Source of the DNA: Gemmatimonadota bacterium
GTDB taxonomy: Bacteria; Gemmatimonadota; Gemmatimonadetes; Gemmatimonadales; GWC2-71-9
Length of the DNA stretch: 64,000 nt
Reading direction: 5' to 3'
Assembly (NCBI GenBank): GCA_016874005.1
Contig: VGVQ01000019.1
Coordinates: 1-64,000, forward strand
In this document: in pieces, positions 42,411-51,104 of the stretch
Position numbering within the stretch: the stretch's first letter is position 1
Layout of the letters: the number at the start of each line of letters is the position of its first letter
Translations under genes and position numbers: made by a program
The notes under the pieces: generated by a model
The model's database searches: none
Seen by the model: only the letters and a program-made list of their open reading frames with translations
Told to the model about the DNA's origin: nothing

Positions 42411-43352
42411 ATGGCTTCGATCATCCGCGACCTCATTGCCCTGACCAAGCCGCGGATCATCTCCCTGCTGCTGCTCACCACCCTGGCGCCCATGTTCATC
42501 ACCGATCGGGGCCTGCCCTCGCTGGCACTGATCGGGTGGGTCATGCTGGGCGGCTACCTGATGGCCGGGGGCGCCAACGCGGTCAACATGTGGTTCGACC
42601 GGGACATCGATCTCAACATGGCCCGGACCAAGTCGCGGCCCATCGCCTCGGGCCGGATTTCCCCGGCCGCTGGCTTGGTCTATGGGCTCGGGCTCGCCAC
42701 CGCGGCCTTCGCGATCTTCTGGAACTTCGTCAATCCGCTCTCGGCCTGGCTCGCCTTGGCCGGTTTCGCGTTCTACGTGGTGGTCTACACCCTGTGGCTC
42801 AAGCGGATCACGCCCCAGAACATCGTGATCGGCGGGGCGGCTGGGGCATTCCCACCCCTGGTGGGCTGGGCCGCGATGACCAACTCGATCGACCTGGCGG
42901 CGATCTACCTCTTCGCCATCGTCTTCTACTGGACCCCGCCCCACTTCTGGGCCCTCGCGCTGATCAAGCAACAGGACTATGCCAGGGTGGGGATCCCGAT
43001 GATGCCGCTGGTGAAAGGCGAGCACCGAACCAAGCAGCAGATGCTCGGCTACACCATCATGTTGGTGCCCTTGACGCTGTTGCCCACCGTCTCGGGGCAT
43101 CAGGGATTGGTCTATGCGGTGGCGGCGGCGCTGCTGGGCGGGCGGCTGCTGTGGTACTGCGTTCGATTGCTCAAGGAGCAGGGAGTGACCCCGACCGCCT
43201 GGAGCATGTACAAATACTCGCTCCTCTACCTGGCGCTTCTCTTCGTGGCGATGGGCGTCGATCGTGCCCTGCCCTTCGGGCATCGGGCGCCCGAACCGGC
43301 AAAGCTCGACCTGGTGCGCGAGGCCACCGCCGAAAGCCACCTGCACAAGTAA
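42411..43352 (+). CDS. ctaB: Protoheme IX farnesyltransferase (heme O synthase)
   Basis: A 313-residue UbiA-superfamily prenyltransferase with about nine membrane helices. The first Asp-rich motif NMWFDRDIDLNMARTKSRPI and LALIKQQDYARVGIPMMP with the second motif are those of CtaB/Cox10. It adds farnesyl to heme B to make heme O, precursor of heme A for cytochrome oxidases. TKPRIISLLLLTTLAPMF at the N-terminus is also typical. No other cytochrome-oxidase genes are next to it here. Confidence 0.93.
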   Translation: MASIIRDLIALTKPRIISLLLLTTLAPMFITDRGLPSLALIGWVMLGGYLMAGGANAVNMWFDRDIDLNMARTKSRPIASGRISPAAGLVYGLGLATAAFAIFWNFVNPLSAWLALAGFAFYVVVYTLWLKRITPQNIVIGGAAGAFPPLVGWAAMTNSIDLAAIYLFAIVFYWTPPHFWALALIKQQDYARVGIPMMPLVKGEHRTKQQMLGYTIMLVPLTLLPTVSGHQGLVYAVAAALLGGRLLWYCVRLLKEQGVTPTAWSMYKYSLLYLALLFVAMGVDRALPFGHRAPEPAKLDLVREATAESHLHK

Positions 43353-43394
43353 CCGAACGGCCGCACCCTGGCGGGACCGGCACCGCCGGCCCGA

Positions 43395-44765
43395 TCAGGG
43401 GTCGACGAGCGCCTGCCGGCCAAGGAACCCGACCACCTCCCGGACCCCGCCCGGCGTGAGCAGTTGTTGCCACCGCGGCTCCTGGCGCTCCGCGGCGTCG
43501 TTCGAGCGGACCAGGAGAAACCCTCCCGCGTTGCCGCGGTCGACGAAGACGTAATAGCGGCCCACCGGCTCGAAGTACCGCCACACCTCATAACCTGGGA
43601 CGGCACCCCGCGCTTGACGTCGGAGCACCTGGACCGGTAGCCCCTGGCGGAGAAAGACGCGGCCCCGGTCGGTCTGCCAACCGGCAAGACCCCGAACCGG
43701 GTCGGAGTAGAAGGCGTTGGCGTAGACGACGCCTTCGTAGAACTGAGCTCGCCGCTCGTTGCCGGCGGATCGCGGGGTCGGGTCTCGCTTCGACCAGAAC
43801 CGGGCGAGGAACTCGCGCTTGGCCGCATCACCGCCGTCGGCGGGCCAGCCGGCCAACTCGTCGCGATCGGCGATCGCGGTCAGTGGGGCGAACGCCTGGT
43901 CCAGTCCGGACCCGCCGAAATCGCCGAAGTACGCCTGGTCGGGAATCGCGGCCGGCGCGCTCGCGACCACCGGATCGACTCGGAAGGTGGTGCTCCGCCG
44001 CACGGTCTGTTCACCGAGCACCAGATCGGTGCGGAGACGGTAGGCACCGGCGGGGAGATCGCCGACTTCGAGCTGGCCGGTCAGCAGGCCGATGCCGGCG
44101 GCGACGTTGAGTCGGGTCGGGCCGACCGCTTTGCGGACCCGATCGGCCTCGTCGACGACCTCCACCATCAGGCGGCCGGAGACCGCGGTTCCGGCGTAGG
44201 TCTCGAGCAAGTAGGCGAGCGACGCGGTGGCCCCGCCCACGACGACCTCGGGGGCGATGGCGAGAATGAGCCCGCCGCGGCGGAACTCACCGGGCTGGGG
44301 AATCGTGTCGACCGTCGCCACCGGCCGAAGCCAGGGGCTGATCATCAGGTCAGACGCGTCGGGTGGAGTCGCGAAACCCTCGACGGCGACCGCCGAACTC
44401 GCCCTGACCCCGGAGACCGAGTCGACCACACTGGCTTGGAGCCGATAACGGCCGGCCCCGATCGCGAAACGAATCTGATCCAGGCGATCGGCCGCGCCCC
44501 GGGGATACGGTACCGCGGTCCGGCGGCGCCAGGCCTGCTCGTACAGCGGCAGCCCGGTCGAGTCGACGACCCGAATCGACAAGGCGAGCGACACCTCTCC
44601 ATCGCTGCCGGGTTTGGGCAAGTCCCGCGGGATGCCGAGGAAGGCGGTGACTTGGGTTTGCCCGGGCGACTGACCGGGGTCGGCACGGTAGAAACGCACC
44701 GCTCGCACCAGCAAGCTGGTGTCCGCGGCCACCAATCCCAGCAACCCCGCCCATACCGCCACCAT
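43395..44765 (-). CDS. GWxTD-domain exported protein
   Basis: A 456-residue protein with a hydrophobic N-terminus likely acting as signal. The C-terminal part (about 290-450) is the GWxTD domain: FLARFWSKRDPTPRSAGNERRAQFYEGVVYAN, then GLAGWQTDRGRVFLRQGLP and YEVWRYF. The N-terminal two thirds are beta-rich and Ig-like. This domain is common in Gemmatimonadota, Acidobacteriota and relatives but no function is established. A Pro-rich tail seen in some family members is absent. It lies 18 nt downstream of an M24 peptidase gene. Confidence 0.85.
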   Translation of the reverse strand: MVAVWAGLLGLVAADTSLLVRAVRFYRADPGQSPGQTQVTAFLGIPRDLPKPGSDGEVSLALSIRVVDSTGLPLYEQAWRRRTAVPYPRGAADRLDQIRFAIGAGRYRLQASVVDSVSGVRASSAVAVEGFATPPDASDLMISPWLRPVATVDTIPQPGEFRRGGLILAIAPEVVVGGATASLAYLLETYAGTAVSGRLMVEVVDEADRVRKAVGPTRLNVAAGIGLLTGQLEVGDLPAGAYRLRTDLVLGEQTVRRSTTFRVDPVVASAPAAIPDQAYFGDFGGSGLDQAFAPLTAIADRDELAGWPADGGDAAKREFLARFWSKRDPTPRSAGNERRAQFYEGVVYANAFYSDPVRGLAGWQTDRGRVFLRQGLPVQVLRRQARGAVPGYEVWRYFEPVGRYYVFVDRGNAGGFLLVRSNDAAERQEPRWQQLLTPGGVREVVGFLGRQALVDP

Positions 44766-44783
44766 GCGTTCCAGCTCCAGCGA

Positions 44784-45962
44784 CTACGGGAGGATCAGGT
44801 CGCGTTGATGCTCGGCCGGCGTCGCCACCGGTCCCCCCGGCGCCCAGAAAACGTTCACTTCGCTGCGGACCCCGAACCGTCCGGGCAAGTAGATGCCTGG
44901 CTCGACCGAAAACCCGACACCGGGCATCATCACTCGATCGTCGCGGGTTTCGTAGTTGTCGCAGTGCGGTCCGGAACCGTGGAGGTCGCGGTCGATCGAG
45001 TGGCCGGTTCGGTGGACGAAGAACTCGCCGTACCCGGCTCGCTCGATGATTGACCGCGCCGCCTGATCGACCTCGAACCCTCGAAGGGGACGTTTCTGCC
45101 GAGCCGCGTCCCACACGGTCGCGAGGGCGGCGTCGCGGGCATCCCGCACCACGGTCCAGACCCGAGCCACTTCCTCCGGCACCGCCCTCCCGCTGAAACC
45201 CATCCAGGTCTGGTCGGCGAAGACCGAGCTCAGGGTCCGACCCGCGAAGAGATCGATCAGGACGACTTCGTCCGGTCCGAGCTGGCGGTCCTGCCCCGCC
45301 ACCGGTTCGTAGTGCGGGTTGGCGGCGTTGGGCCCGAAGCCGATGATCGGCAAGTGGCCGGGGTCGACCACGAAACCCGCCCGCTCGATGCCCTCGATAA
45401 CCATTGCTTGCACCTGCGACTCGGAGAGCCCGCGGCCGCCGTGGGCCACCGCGTGGGCCATCACCAGCTTGGCCACCTCGGCGATGGCTTCGGCGGCAGC
45501 TCGATGGTCGTCGGCTTCGGCCGCCGACCACCGGGCGGTGAAGGTGGTCACCAGGGGAGCGCTCGAGACCACCCGGCCGCCCAACGACTCGAGCAACTCG
45601 ACCACGCCGTGAGGCACCCGATCGAGGTACGGTACCGCGTCGAGCCTCGAGACCTCCATCGCCACCGTCCTCCCGGCGACGACCCGGGCCAGCGCGGAGT
45701 GGAGGTCCTCCCACCGAGCGTATCCGACGACCTCGCCCGGGAAGTCCGCCAGCGGTTGCAGCTCGATCTTGTGGGCGATCGCCACGGGCGCGCCGTCTTT
45801 GGGCAGGTAGACGAACAGCCGCCGCGTCCCCGGCTTGACACCAAGGAGCCGGAGCGAGACCGGATTGACACCTCGGAATTCGTACAGTAGCCAGCCATCG
45901 GCCCCAGCCGCGGCGAGGCCCTCGGCGAGGGCGGCACGATCGAGATCGGCGAGATGGCGCAT
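44784..45962 (-). CDS. M24-family metallopeptidase, Xaa-Pro aminopeptidase-like
   Basis: A 392-residue peptidase of pita-bread fold. Metal ligands are visible: Asp in VLIDLFAG, Asp in SVFADQTWMG, His in VHRTGHSIDRDLHG, Glu in FSVEPGIYLPG and Glu in VRSEVNVF. The N-terminal creatinase-like domain (about 1-130) indicates prolidase or aminopeptidase P rather than methionine aminopeptidase. It is cytoplasmic, with no signal peptide. The C-terminus lacks any extra domain. It precedes the GWxTD gene and follows the small V4R-like gene by 15 nt on the same strand. Confidence 0.87.
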   Translation of the reverse strand: MRHLADLDRAALAEGLAAAGADGWLLYEFRGVNPVSLRLLGVKPGTRRLFVYLPKDGAPVAIAHKIELQPLADFPGEVVGYARWEDLHSALARVVAGRTVAMEVSRLDAVPYLDRVPHGVVELLESLGGRVVSSAPLVTTFTARWSAAEADDHRAAAEAIAEVAKLVMAHAVAHGGRGLSESQVQAMVIEGIERAGFVVDPGHLPIIGFGPNAANPHYEPVAGQDRQLGPDEVVLIDLFAGRTLSSVFADQTWMGFSGRAVPEEVARVWTVVRDARDAALATVWDAARQKRPLRGFEVDQAARSIIERAGYGEFFVHRTGHSIDRDLHGSGPHCDNYETRDDRVMMPGVGFSVEPGIYLPGRFGVRSEVNVFWAPGGPVATPAEHQRDLILP

Positions 45963-45977
45963 CGAGTGGCTCCGTGG

Positions 45978-46610
45978 CTACCAGCGTTGATCGGCGTCGG
46001 CCGCCTTCCAGCGGCACTCGGCGTCGCCGCGCGACTTGCATTTTTCGTGGATCATCGATCCCTCGAAGTCGCTCGCCACCCGGAGCGCTTCACCGATCAG
46101 GGCGGCATAATAGAAGCAGCCCGATCCCTCGAAGCCGGCTCGGCTGGCCAAGCTGTCCCGGACCCCGACCCAGGGTCCCCCGGGGTCGGCTTTCAGCTCG
46201 AGCCCAAAGGCACGCCTGATCGCCCGGGCGGCGGCGCGGACCCCCATCCGGCGGCGGGTGGCCTTGGGCACGAACCGGCCAACCGGACCCAGACTCCCGC
46301 CGTAGCGCCGGGCGGCCAGTCGGGCCGCCCGGCGCCCCGCGTCCGAGTAGACCAGGGTGGCGTCGGAGCGGCGGCCCACCAGACGGAAGACCTGAACGGC
46401 TTCTTCATCGGTCACGCCATCACCCCGACTCACCATGTCGCGATACCGCTGGATCTGCGCGGCCACCGTGCTCGAGAGACCGAGCCGTTTGGTAAAGGTC
46501 TCCCCCGCGAGCTCGGCGGACAGGCCATCGTCGAGCGGGGTGTCGAGATTCCGGATCGCCTCGAGCAAGGCGAGCGGCACGATCGCGTTGACGGTTGCGG
46601 AGACACTCAC
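45978..46610 (-). CDS. Helical protein with V4R-like C-terminal domain
   Basis: A 210-residue cytoplasmic protein starting at GTG. Residues about 1-110 are helical and Arg/Ala-rich. The C-terminal 70 residues contain WVGVRDSLASRAGFEGSGCFYYAALIGEALR and then HEKCKSRGDAECRWKAAD, resembling V4R/HNOB-type domains that end with a C-x(7)-C-x-W metal- or ligand-binding motif. Function unknown; bacteriochlorophyll-pathway and methanogen V4R proteins bind hydrophobic ligands. It is probably co-transcribed with the M24 peptidase gene 15 nt downstream. Confidence 0.55.
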   Translation of the reverse strand: MSVSATVNAIVPLALLEAIRNLDTPLDDGLSAELAGETFTKRLGLSSTVAAQIQRYRDMVSRGDGVTDEEAVQVFRLVGRRSDATLVYSDAGRRAARLAARRYGGSLGPVGRFVPKATRRRMGVRAAARAIRRAFGLELKADPGGPWVGVRDSLASRAGFEGSGCFYYAALIGEALRVASDFEGSMIHEKCKSRGDAECRWKAADADQRW

Positions 46611-46712
46611 GGATCGGTTCGGCGATTCGGTCGAGTTGGCGGCCCGACAACAATAAGACCGAAGCTCCGCCCCTCAAAGTCCCGTGCCGCCCAGGCGCGT
46701 TAGATTCGCCAG

Positions 46713-47495
46713 ATGCACCCGCTTGCCGCCGTCGCCATCTCGTTCGTGGTGGCCGGGCTCGGTTGGGCAAGCCGAGCCTTGTCTCGGGGGGGATTCGCCG
46801 CCGCGGTGGTAGTCGGCACTTCGATCCTCTCGGCCACCGGTTTGCCGGGCTTGGCGGCGCTCGGGGTGTTCTTCGTCTCCAGTACCCTGGTGTCGCGGAT
46901 GGCCCACCGCGGCGACTCGGATTCCGATCAGGCCGTGACGGAGGTCCGCGACCACCTCCAGGTGCTCGCCAACGGTGGGGCCGCCGCCGCGGGAGCACTG
47001 GCCGAGTTCCGTTTTCCCGGACTCGGCCTCTGGCTGGCCACGGTCGGGCTCGCCGCCGCCGCGAGCGACACCTGGTCGACCGCGTTCGGGGCATTGAGCG
47101 GCCGGACCCCGCGGGACATCCTCACCGGCCAGCGGGTGGCGGCGGGTACCAGCGGGGGGGTGACCTGGGCTGGCACGGTTGGCGGTCTCGTCGGCGGCGC
47201 GCTGGTGGCGCTCGGACCGGCCGCGCTCATGGGCGACTCCCGGCTGTTCATCGCCGCCACCACCATCGGGTTCGCCGCGATGCTGCTCGATTCGGCGTTA
47301 GGCTCGGCCTGGCAGGCGCGGTTCTGGTGCCCGGGTTGTCAGGCACCGACCGAGCGCCGGGTCCATCGGTGCGGCAGCCCGGCGATCCGACGAAGCGGGT
47401 GGGCCTGGCTCGACAACAACGGGGTCAACGCCGCGGCCACCGCCGCGGCGGTCCTGGTCGGGCTGGTCGCGTGGTGGGGGACGACCCGGGCCTAA
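46713..47495 (+). CDS. DUF92 (TMEM19/VTE6-like) membrane protein
   Basis: A 260-residue protein with six or seven hydrophobic helices. AAAASDTWSTAFGALSGRTPRDI and SGGVTWAGTVGGLVGGALVAL are the DUF92 core; the Asp in ASDTWS and the SGR/TP loop are the most conserved points. Plant VTE6 in this family is a phytyl-phosphate kinase; bacterial members are inferred to be isoprenoid-phosphate kinases or related CTP-dependent enzymes. An insert with WCPGCQ and RCG may be a small metal site. Its end overlaps the end of the convergent M28 peptidase gene by 4 nt. Confidence 0.85.
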   Translation: MHPLAAVAISFVVAGLGWASRALSRGGFAAAVVVGTSILSATGLPGLAALGVFFVSSTLVSRMAHRGDSDSDQAVTEVRDHLQVLANGGAAAAGALAEFRFPGLGLWLATVGLAAAASDTWSTAFGALSGRTPRDILTGQRVAAGTSGGVTWAGTVGGLVGGALVALGPAALMGDSRLFIAATTIGFAAMLLDSALGSAWQARFWCPGCQAPTERRVHRCGSPAIRRSGWAWLDNNGVNAAATAAAVLVGLVAWWGTTRA

Positions 47496-49141
47496 GGGCG
47501 GCCAGGCTCCTTGAGACGAAAGAAGTGGTTCTCGCCGCGCCACCGCGGGCGCCGCGGGTCGTTGGCCAGGCCATCGCCGATCAGCATGTTGACCTCGGCG
47601 TAGCGGGCGCCAACCTGCCAGTCGATTCCCTGGTCGACTCGGTCCCGCGGGGTGTGGTGAATGGTATCGAACCAGGCCCGTTGGGCGGCCGACCCATCGC
47701 GGGTCCCGTCACCGCTTCGTTTGCCCGGAAACAACATCACCCCCGGGATACCGCGTCGCATGAAGGCGTAGTGGTCGCTCCGGGTGAAGATCGTCATCCA
47801 CGGAAGCGGATCCTCGCTCGGCTGGATGGCCATCCGGGTGAGCGCGCTCGACACCTGCTCGGCGATCGTCGAGTACCCGGCTCCGTACCCGACCAGATCG
47901 CGAATCGGGTTGATCATGACGAAGTTGTCGAGGTTGACGTTGGCGACCAGGCTGGAGGCGGGCACCGGAGGCCGCGCGGCGAAATAATCCGAGCCGAGAA
48001 TCCCTTTCTCTTCGCCGGTCACCGCGAGGAAGATCACCGAGCGCTTGGGCCTGGGCCGGATCGTGTGGGCCCGGGCAATCGCCAACATCGCCGCGGTCCC
48101 GCCGGCATTGTCGATGGCGCCGTAGTGGATGCTGTCGCCTCCAGCCATGGACGGGCGATTGCCGACGTGGTCGAGATGGGCGCTGTAGACCAGGTACTCG
48201 TGTTTGAGTCGCGGATCGCTGCCCTCCCACACCCCGGCCACGTTGCTTGCCGAGGTGGTTCGGTGTTCGAACGCCGCCACCAGCTCGAGGGAGGCGTCGA
48301 TCGGGAAGCTCTGCGGTCCGCTGCCAAGTTGGCGGAGCACCTCGGTCCAGTCGCGGCCAGCCACCCCAAACAGCTTGGCGACGCCACTGTCGGCGAGGCG
48401 GATCGCGGTGTACCGCTCGAAGAAGATCGACTGCGGTTCGCCCGCCTCATCGAGCCAGCCGAACCCCTCGAGCTGGTCGAACTTCTCCTCGACCAACGGC
48501 CCCGGACCGGGCAGCGCGGTAATCACCCCGAGCGCCCCATGCGACCGAGCGGCGGACTCCTTGACCGCCAGCGACGCGAAGTAGCCCCGGTGGTCCGGAC
48601 CGAGGGCGGCTGGTCCGCCGAAGAACATCAGCGCCCATTTGCCCCGAACGTCCACGCCCCGGTAGTCGTCATAGCCGTGTTCGGGAGCGCTCACTCCCCA
48701 CCCGACGAACACCACCCCCCCTTTCATCGCGGCGTCGCGGGCTCGCTTGTCGGCGTGGAGGAAGAACTCTCGCCCCCAGCGCCACGACTCGGTTCGGCCG
48801 CCCGCGGTCACCGTGAGCGAGGTCCGCGAGGGAACCCCAGCCGAGACCCTGAGCGGCACCGGCAGGAGGAAGCTGCCGTCCCGGCCCAACGGCTTCAATC
48901 CGAGCGTCTCGAACTGACTGGCGACGTACTTGGCCGCCAGTTCGCCGCCCCGGGTCGCCGTCTCGCGCCCCTCGAGCAGCGGGTCGGCCAGGAAACGGAC
49001 GTGCGCCGCGATCCACTCGGGCTGGATAGTGCCGGTCGACACCCTTGGTTGGCGGGCTGGCTGGGCGGCAAGCGGCCCAGCGATCACCAGCGCGATGAGC
49101 GACCGGACCACCCACCCCGAGGCGACGATCGATCGTTGCAT
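47492..49141 (-). CDS. Secreted M28 metallopeptidase with PA domain
   Basis: A 549-residue exported peptidase. Signal peptide LIALVIAGPLAAQPA. A protease-associated domain (about 115-270) interrupts the catalytic domain. The zinc ligands read VYSAHLDHVG (His), GAIDNAGGTAAML (Asp), TGEEKGILGSDYF (Glu pair), NVNLDNFVMI (Asp) and IHHTPRDRVD (His), the di-zinc aminopeptidase pattern of M28. It probably digests peptides in the periplasm or outside. The start (ATG 49141) follows GAGGTGACC, which overlaps the stop of the upstream hydrolase gene 5 nt away. Confidence 0.9.
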   Translation of the reverse strand: MQRSIVASGWVVRSLIALVIAGPLAAQPARQPRVSTGTIQPEWIAAHVRFLADPLLEGRETATRGGELAAKYVASQFETLGLKPLGRDGSFLLPVPLRVSAGVPSRTSLTVTAGGRTESWRWGREFFLHADKRARDAAMKGGVVFVGWGVSAPEHGYDDYRGVDVRGKWALMFFGGPAALGPDHRGYFASLAVKESAARSHGALGVITALPGPGPLVEEKFDQLEGFGWLDEAGEPQSIFFERYTAIRLADSGVAKLFGVAGRDWTEVLRQLGSGPQSFPIDASLELVAAFEHRTTSASNVAGVWEGSDPRLKHEYLVYSAHLDHVGNRPSMAGGDSIHYGAIDNAGGTAAMLAIARAHTIRPRPKRSVIFLAVTGEEKGILGSDYFAARPPVPASSLVANVNLDNFVMINPIRDLVGYGAGYSTIAEQVSSALTRMAIQPSEDPLPWMTIFTRSDHYAFMRRGIPGVMLFPGKRSGDGTRDGSAAQRAWFDTIHHTPRDRVDQGIDWQVGARYAEVNMLIGDGLANDPRRPRWRGENHFFRLKEPGRP

Positions 49142-49146
49142 CCTGG

Positions 49147-50961
49147 TCACCTCGACTCGGGGACGACGGGAAGAATCAATCGTGACGCGGTCGCCCCGCC
49201 GTAATAGACGGTGTTGACGGCCTTGAGCCAGGTCGTTTCGGTCACGTTGTCTCCGCCGGTGTTCAGATTGCGGTCGTGAAGTGGGAACTCGCTGCTGGTG
49301 ACCCAAAGACGGACACGGTTCCCGGGAGCGAATTGGTGCGCGGTCGCTTTGAGGCTGACCTCGATCCGGTATACCCGACCTGGCGTCATCAACACCGGCC
49401 GGGCCATCGACTCCCGATACCGGACCCGGAGGATCCCACTGGCCACGTTCCACGATCGGCCCGCCGAATCCACCTCGAGCAGCTTCGCGGCGAAGTCGGT
49501 GTCCTTGGCACTGGACGAGATGTAGAGCACCGTCTTGACGGTACCGGCGATGGTGAGGGGTCGTTCCAGTCGAGGCGTGGTGTAGACCAGCACATCGGGA
49601 CGGGTTTCGAGGTCGCTCTGGTCGAAGGCCCCCGGCTCGTCCTTCGGGTTGCCGGTGCAGCACACCGTGCCGCCGCGGGCCGGCATCGGATCGTCGGGGT
49701 CGTAGCTGAACTGATCGCGGCCGGCGGCGGGCGAGCGGCGGCGGAGGAGTTGGCCGTCGCCGCGGGAGGTCAATGCCCCCCGGGTACTCGAGAGGTAGTA
49801 GGGGACCGGGGTCATGCCGGGGACCGGCCACCGTGGGGCGGTGCGCCATTCGTTGGCACCCATCAGGTAGTACTGCACCTTGGGGCGATTGGTCACGTCG
49901 TTGTCGATACCCTTGAGCCAATGGTCGAACCAGTCGCGGTAGAGCTCGAAATAGCCCAGTCGGGCATCGCCGAATTCCCGATCGCCCACTTTGGTGGGGG
50001 CCGGAGCGTATTCGGACTGACAATGCGCGGTGGGCGACATCACCACGAACTGGTTGTTCCGAGCCCTGGCGCTGACACCGTTTCGCTCCATCAGCCCGAC
50101 CAGGTACATCGTCTGTTCCGGCGTTACGTCGAACCACGAGTTGACGTGGAGGGCCGGGATGTCGAACCGATCGTCGTCGCGGAGGTAGCGCTTGGCGTCC
50201 CAATACGGGTCCGCCGGGGGGTGAGTCACGAAGTCGCGGAAGTCGGACGGCGGGTGCCCGGCTCGCTCCGCCATGGTCGCGATCGGGAGGCTCTTGAGCA
50301 TCGACGAGAAATCGATCTTCGAGAGGTCGGCCGCCCGTCCCTTGACCTTCGAGCCTGCCCCGCCCATCCACCCGAACAGCGGACTCAGCCCGACGGTTCC
50401 GCCCTCGTAGGTCCCCCAGTTGGTGTGGAACCCGCCGGCGTAGCCCATCACCCCGGTCGACGACTGGGGGATCATCGCGGTGTGGTTGGGGTGCCGCATC
50501 TTGGCCGCGAGGAGCTGGACTTCTCCCATGTAGGAACAGCCGTAGGTCCCGACTCTGCCGTTCGACCACGGCTGCTTGGCGATCCAGTCGATGGTGTCGT
50601 AACCGTCTTCGGCGTCGTCGAGCTGGACGACGAACTCGCCTTCGGATCGGAACTTCCCGCGGAGGTCCTGGGCAGCCACCAGGAAGCCCTGGCCGGCGAA
50701 GAAGCGAGCCGGTTCGGTGACGTAGAACACCCCGGACTTGTTGTACGGCGTCCGGATCAGCACCACCGGGAGACGGTCCCCTGCCCCGGTGGGCCGGTAG
50801 AGGTCGGCCGCGAGCCGAGTGCCGTCGCGCATCGGAATCATCAGGTTGGAATCGACGGTGAACTGGAACTTGGGCGGCGGCGGGGCCACCGACGGTTGCG
50901 GGGGCTGAGCCGCCGCGGTGGCGCCGATCAGCGCGAGGCCACAAAGTAGCACGGATCGCAT
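49147..50961 (-). CDS. CocE/NonD-family secreted hydrolase
   Basis: A 604-residue alpha/beta-hydrolase of the X-Pro dipeptidyl-peptidase/cocaine-esterase class. Signal peptide LLCGLALIGATAAAQ. The catalytic nucleophile lies in GRVGTYGCSYMGEVQLLAA, the acid in LHVNSWFDVTPEQ and the His in MSPTAHCQSEY. The C-terminal jellyroll (about 390-600) has RPLTIAGTVKTVLYISSSAKDTDFAAKL. Family members cleave esters, amides or acyl-proline bonds. I chose the ATG directly before the signal peptide; an open frame extends upstream to 51117 but lacks a signal. Co-transcribed with the M28 peptidase, and divergent from an M20 hydrolase gene. Confidence 0.87.
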   Translation of the reverse strand: MRSVLLCGLALIGATAAAQPPQPSVAPPPPKFQFTVDSNLMIPMRDGTRLAADLYRPTGAGDRLPVVLIRTPYNKSGVFYVTEPARFFAGQGFLVAAQDLRGKFRSEGEFVVQLDDAEDGYDTIDWIAKQPWSNGRVGTYGCSYMGEVQLLAAKMRHPNHTAMIPQSSTGVMGYAGGFHTNWGTYEGGTVGLSPLFGWMGGAGSKVKGRAADLSKIDFSSMLKSLPIATMAERAGHPPSDFRDFVTHPPADPYWDAKRYLRDDDRFDIPALHVNSWFDVTPEQTMYLVGLMERNGVSARARNNQFVVMSPTAHCQSEYAPAPTKVGDREFGDARLGYFELYRDWFDHWLKGIDNDVTNRPKVQYYLMGANEWRTAPRWPVPGMTPVPYYLSSTRGALTSRGDGQLLRRRSPAAGRDQFSYDPDDPMPARGGTVCCTGNPKDEPGAFDQSDLETRPDVLVYTTPRLERPLTIAGTVKTVLYISSSAKDTDFAAKLLEVDSAGRSWNVASGILRVRYRESMARPVLMTPGRVYRIEVSLKATAHQFAPGNRVRLWVTSSEFPLHDRNLNTGGDNVTETTWLKAVNTVYYGGATASRLILPVVPESR

Positions 50962-51104
50962 GAGCGAAGGTCCCCTCTTTCGAATCACCCCGCAAGGCTC
51001 GGCGACGGTGCCGCCCGCCACCGTTCGCTCCGAGGAAGCCGTCGCTGAAACAGCAACGCCGTCCCGGGCGTAGGTCGACCGGACCCAACCACGAACGGCA
51101 TCCC

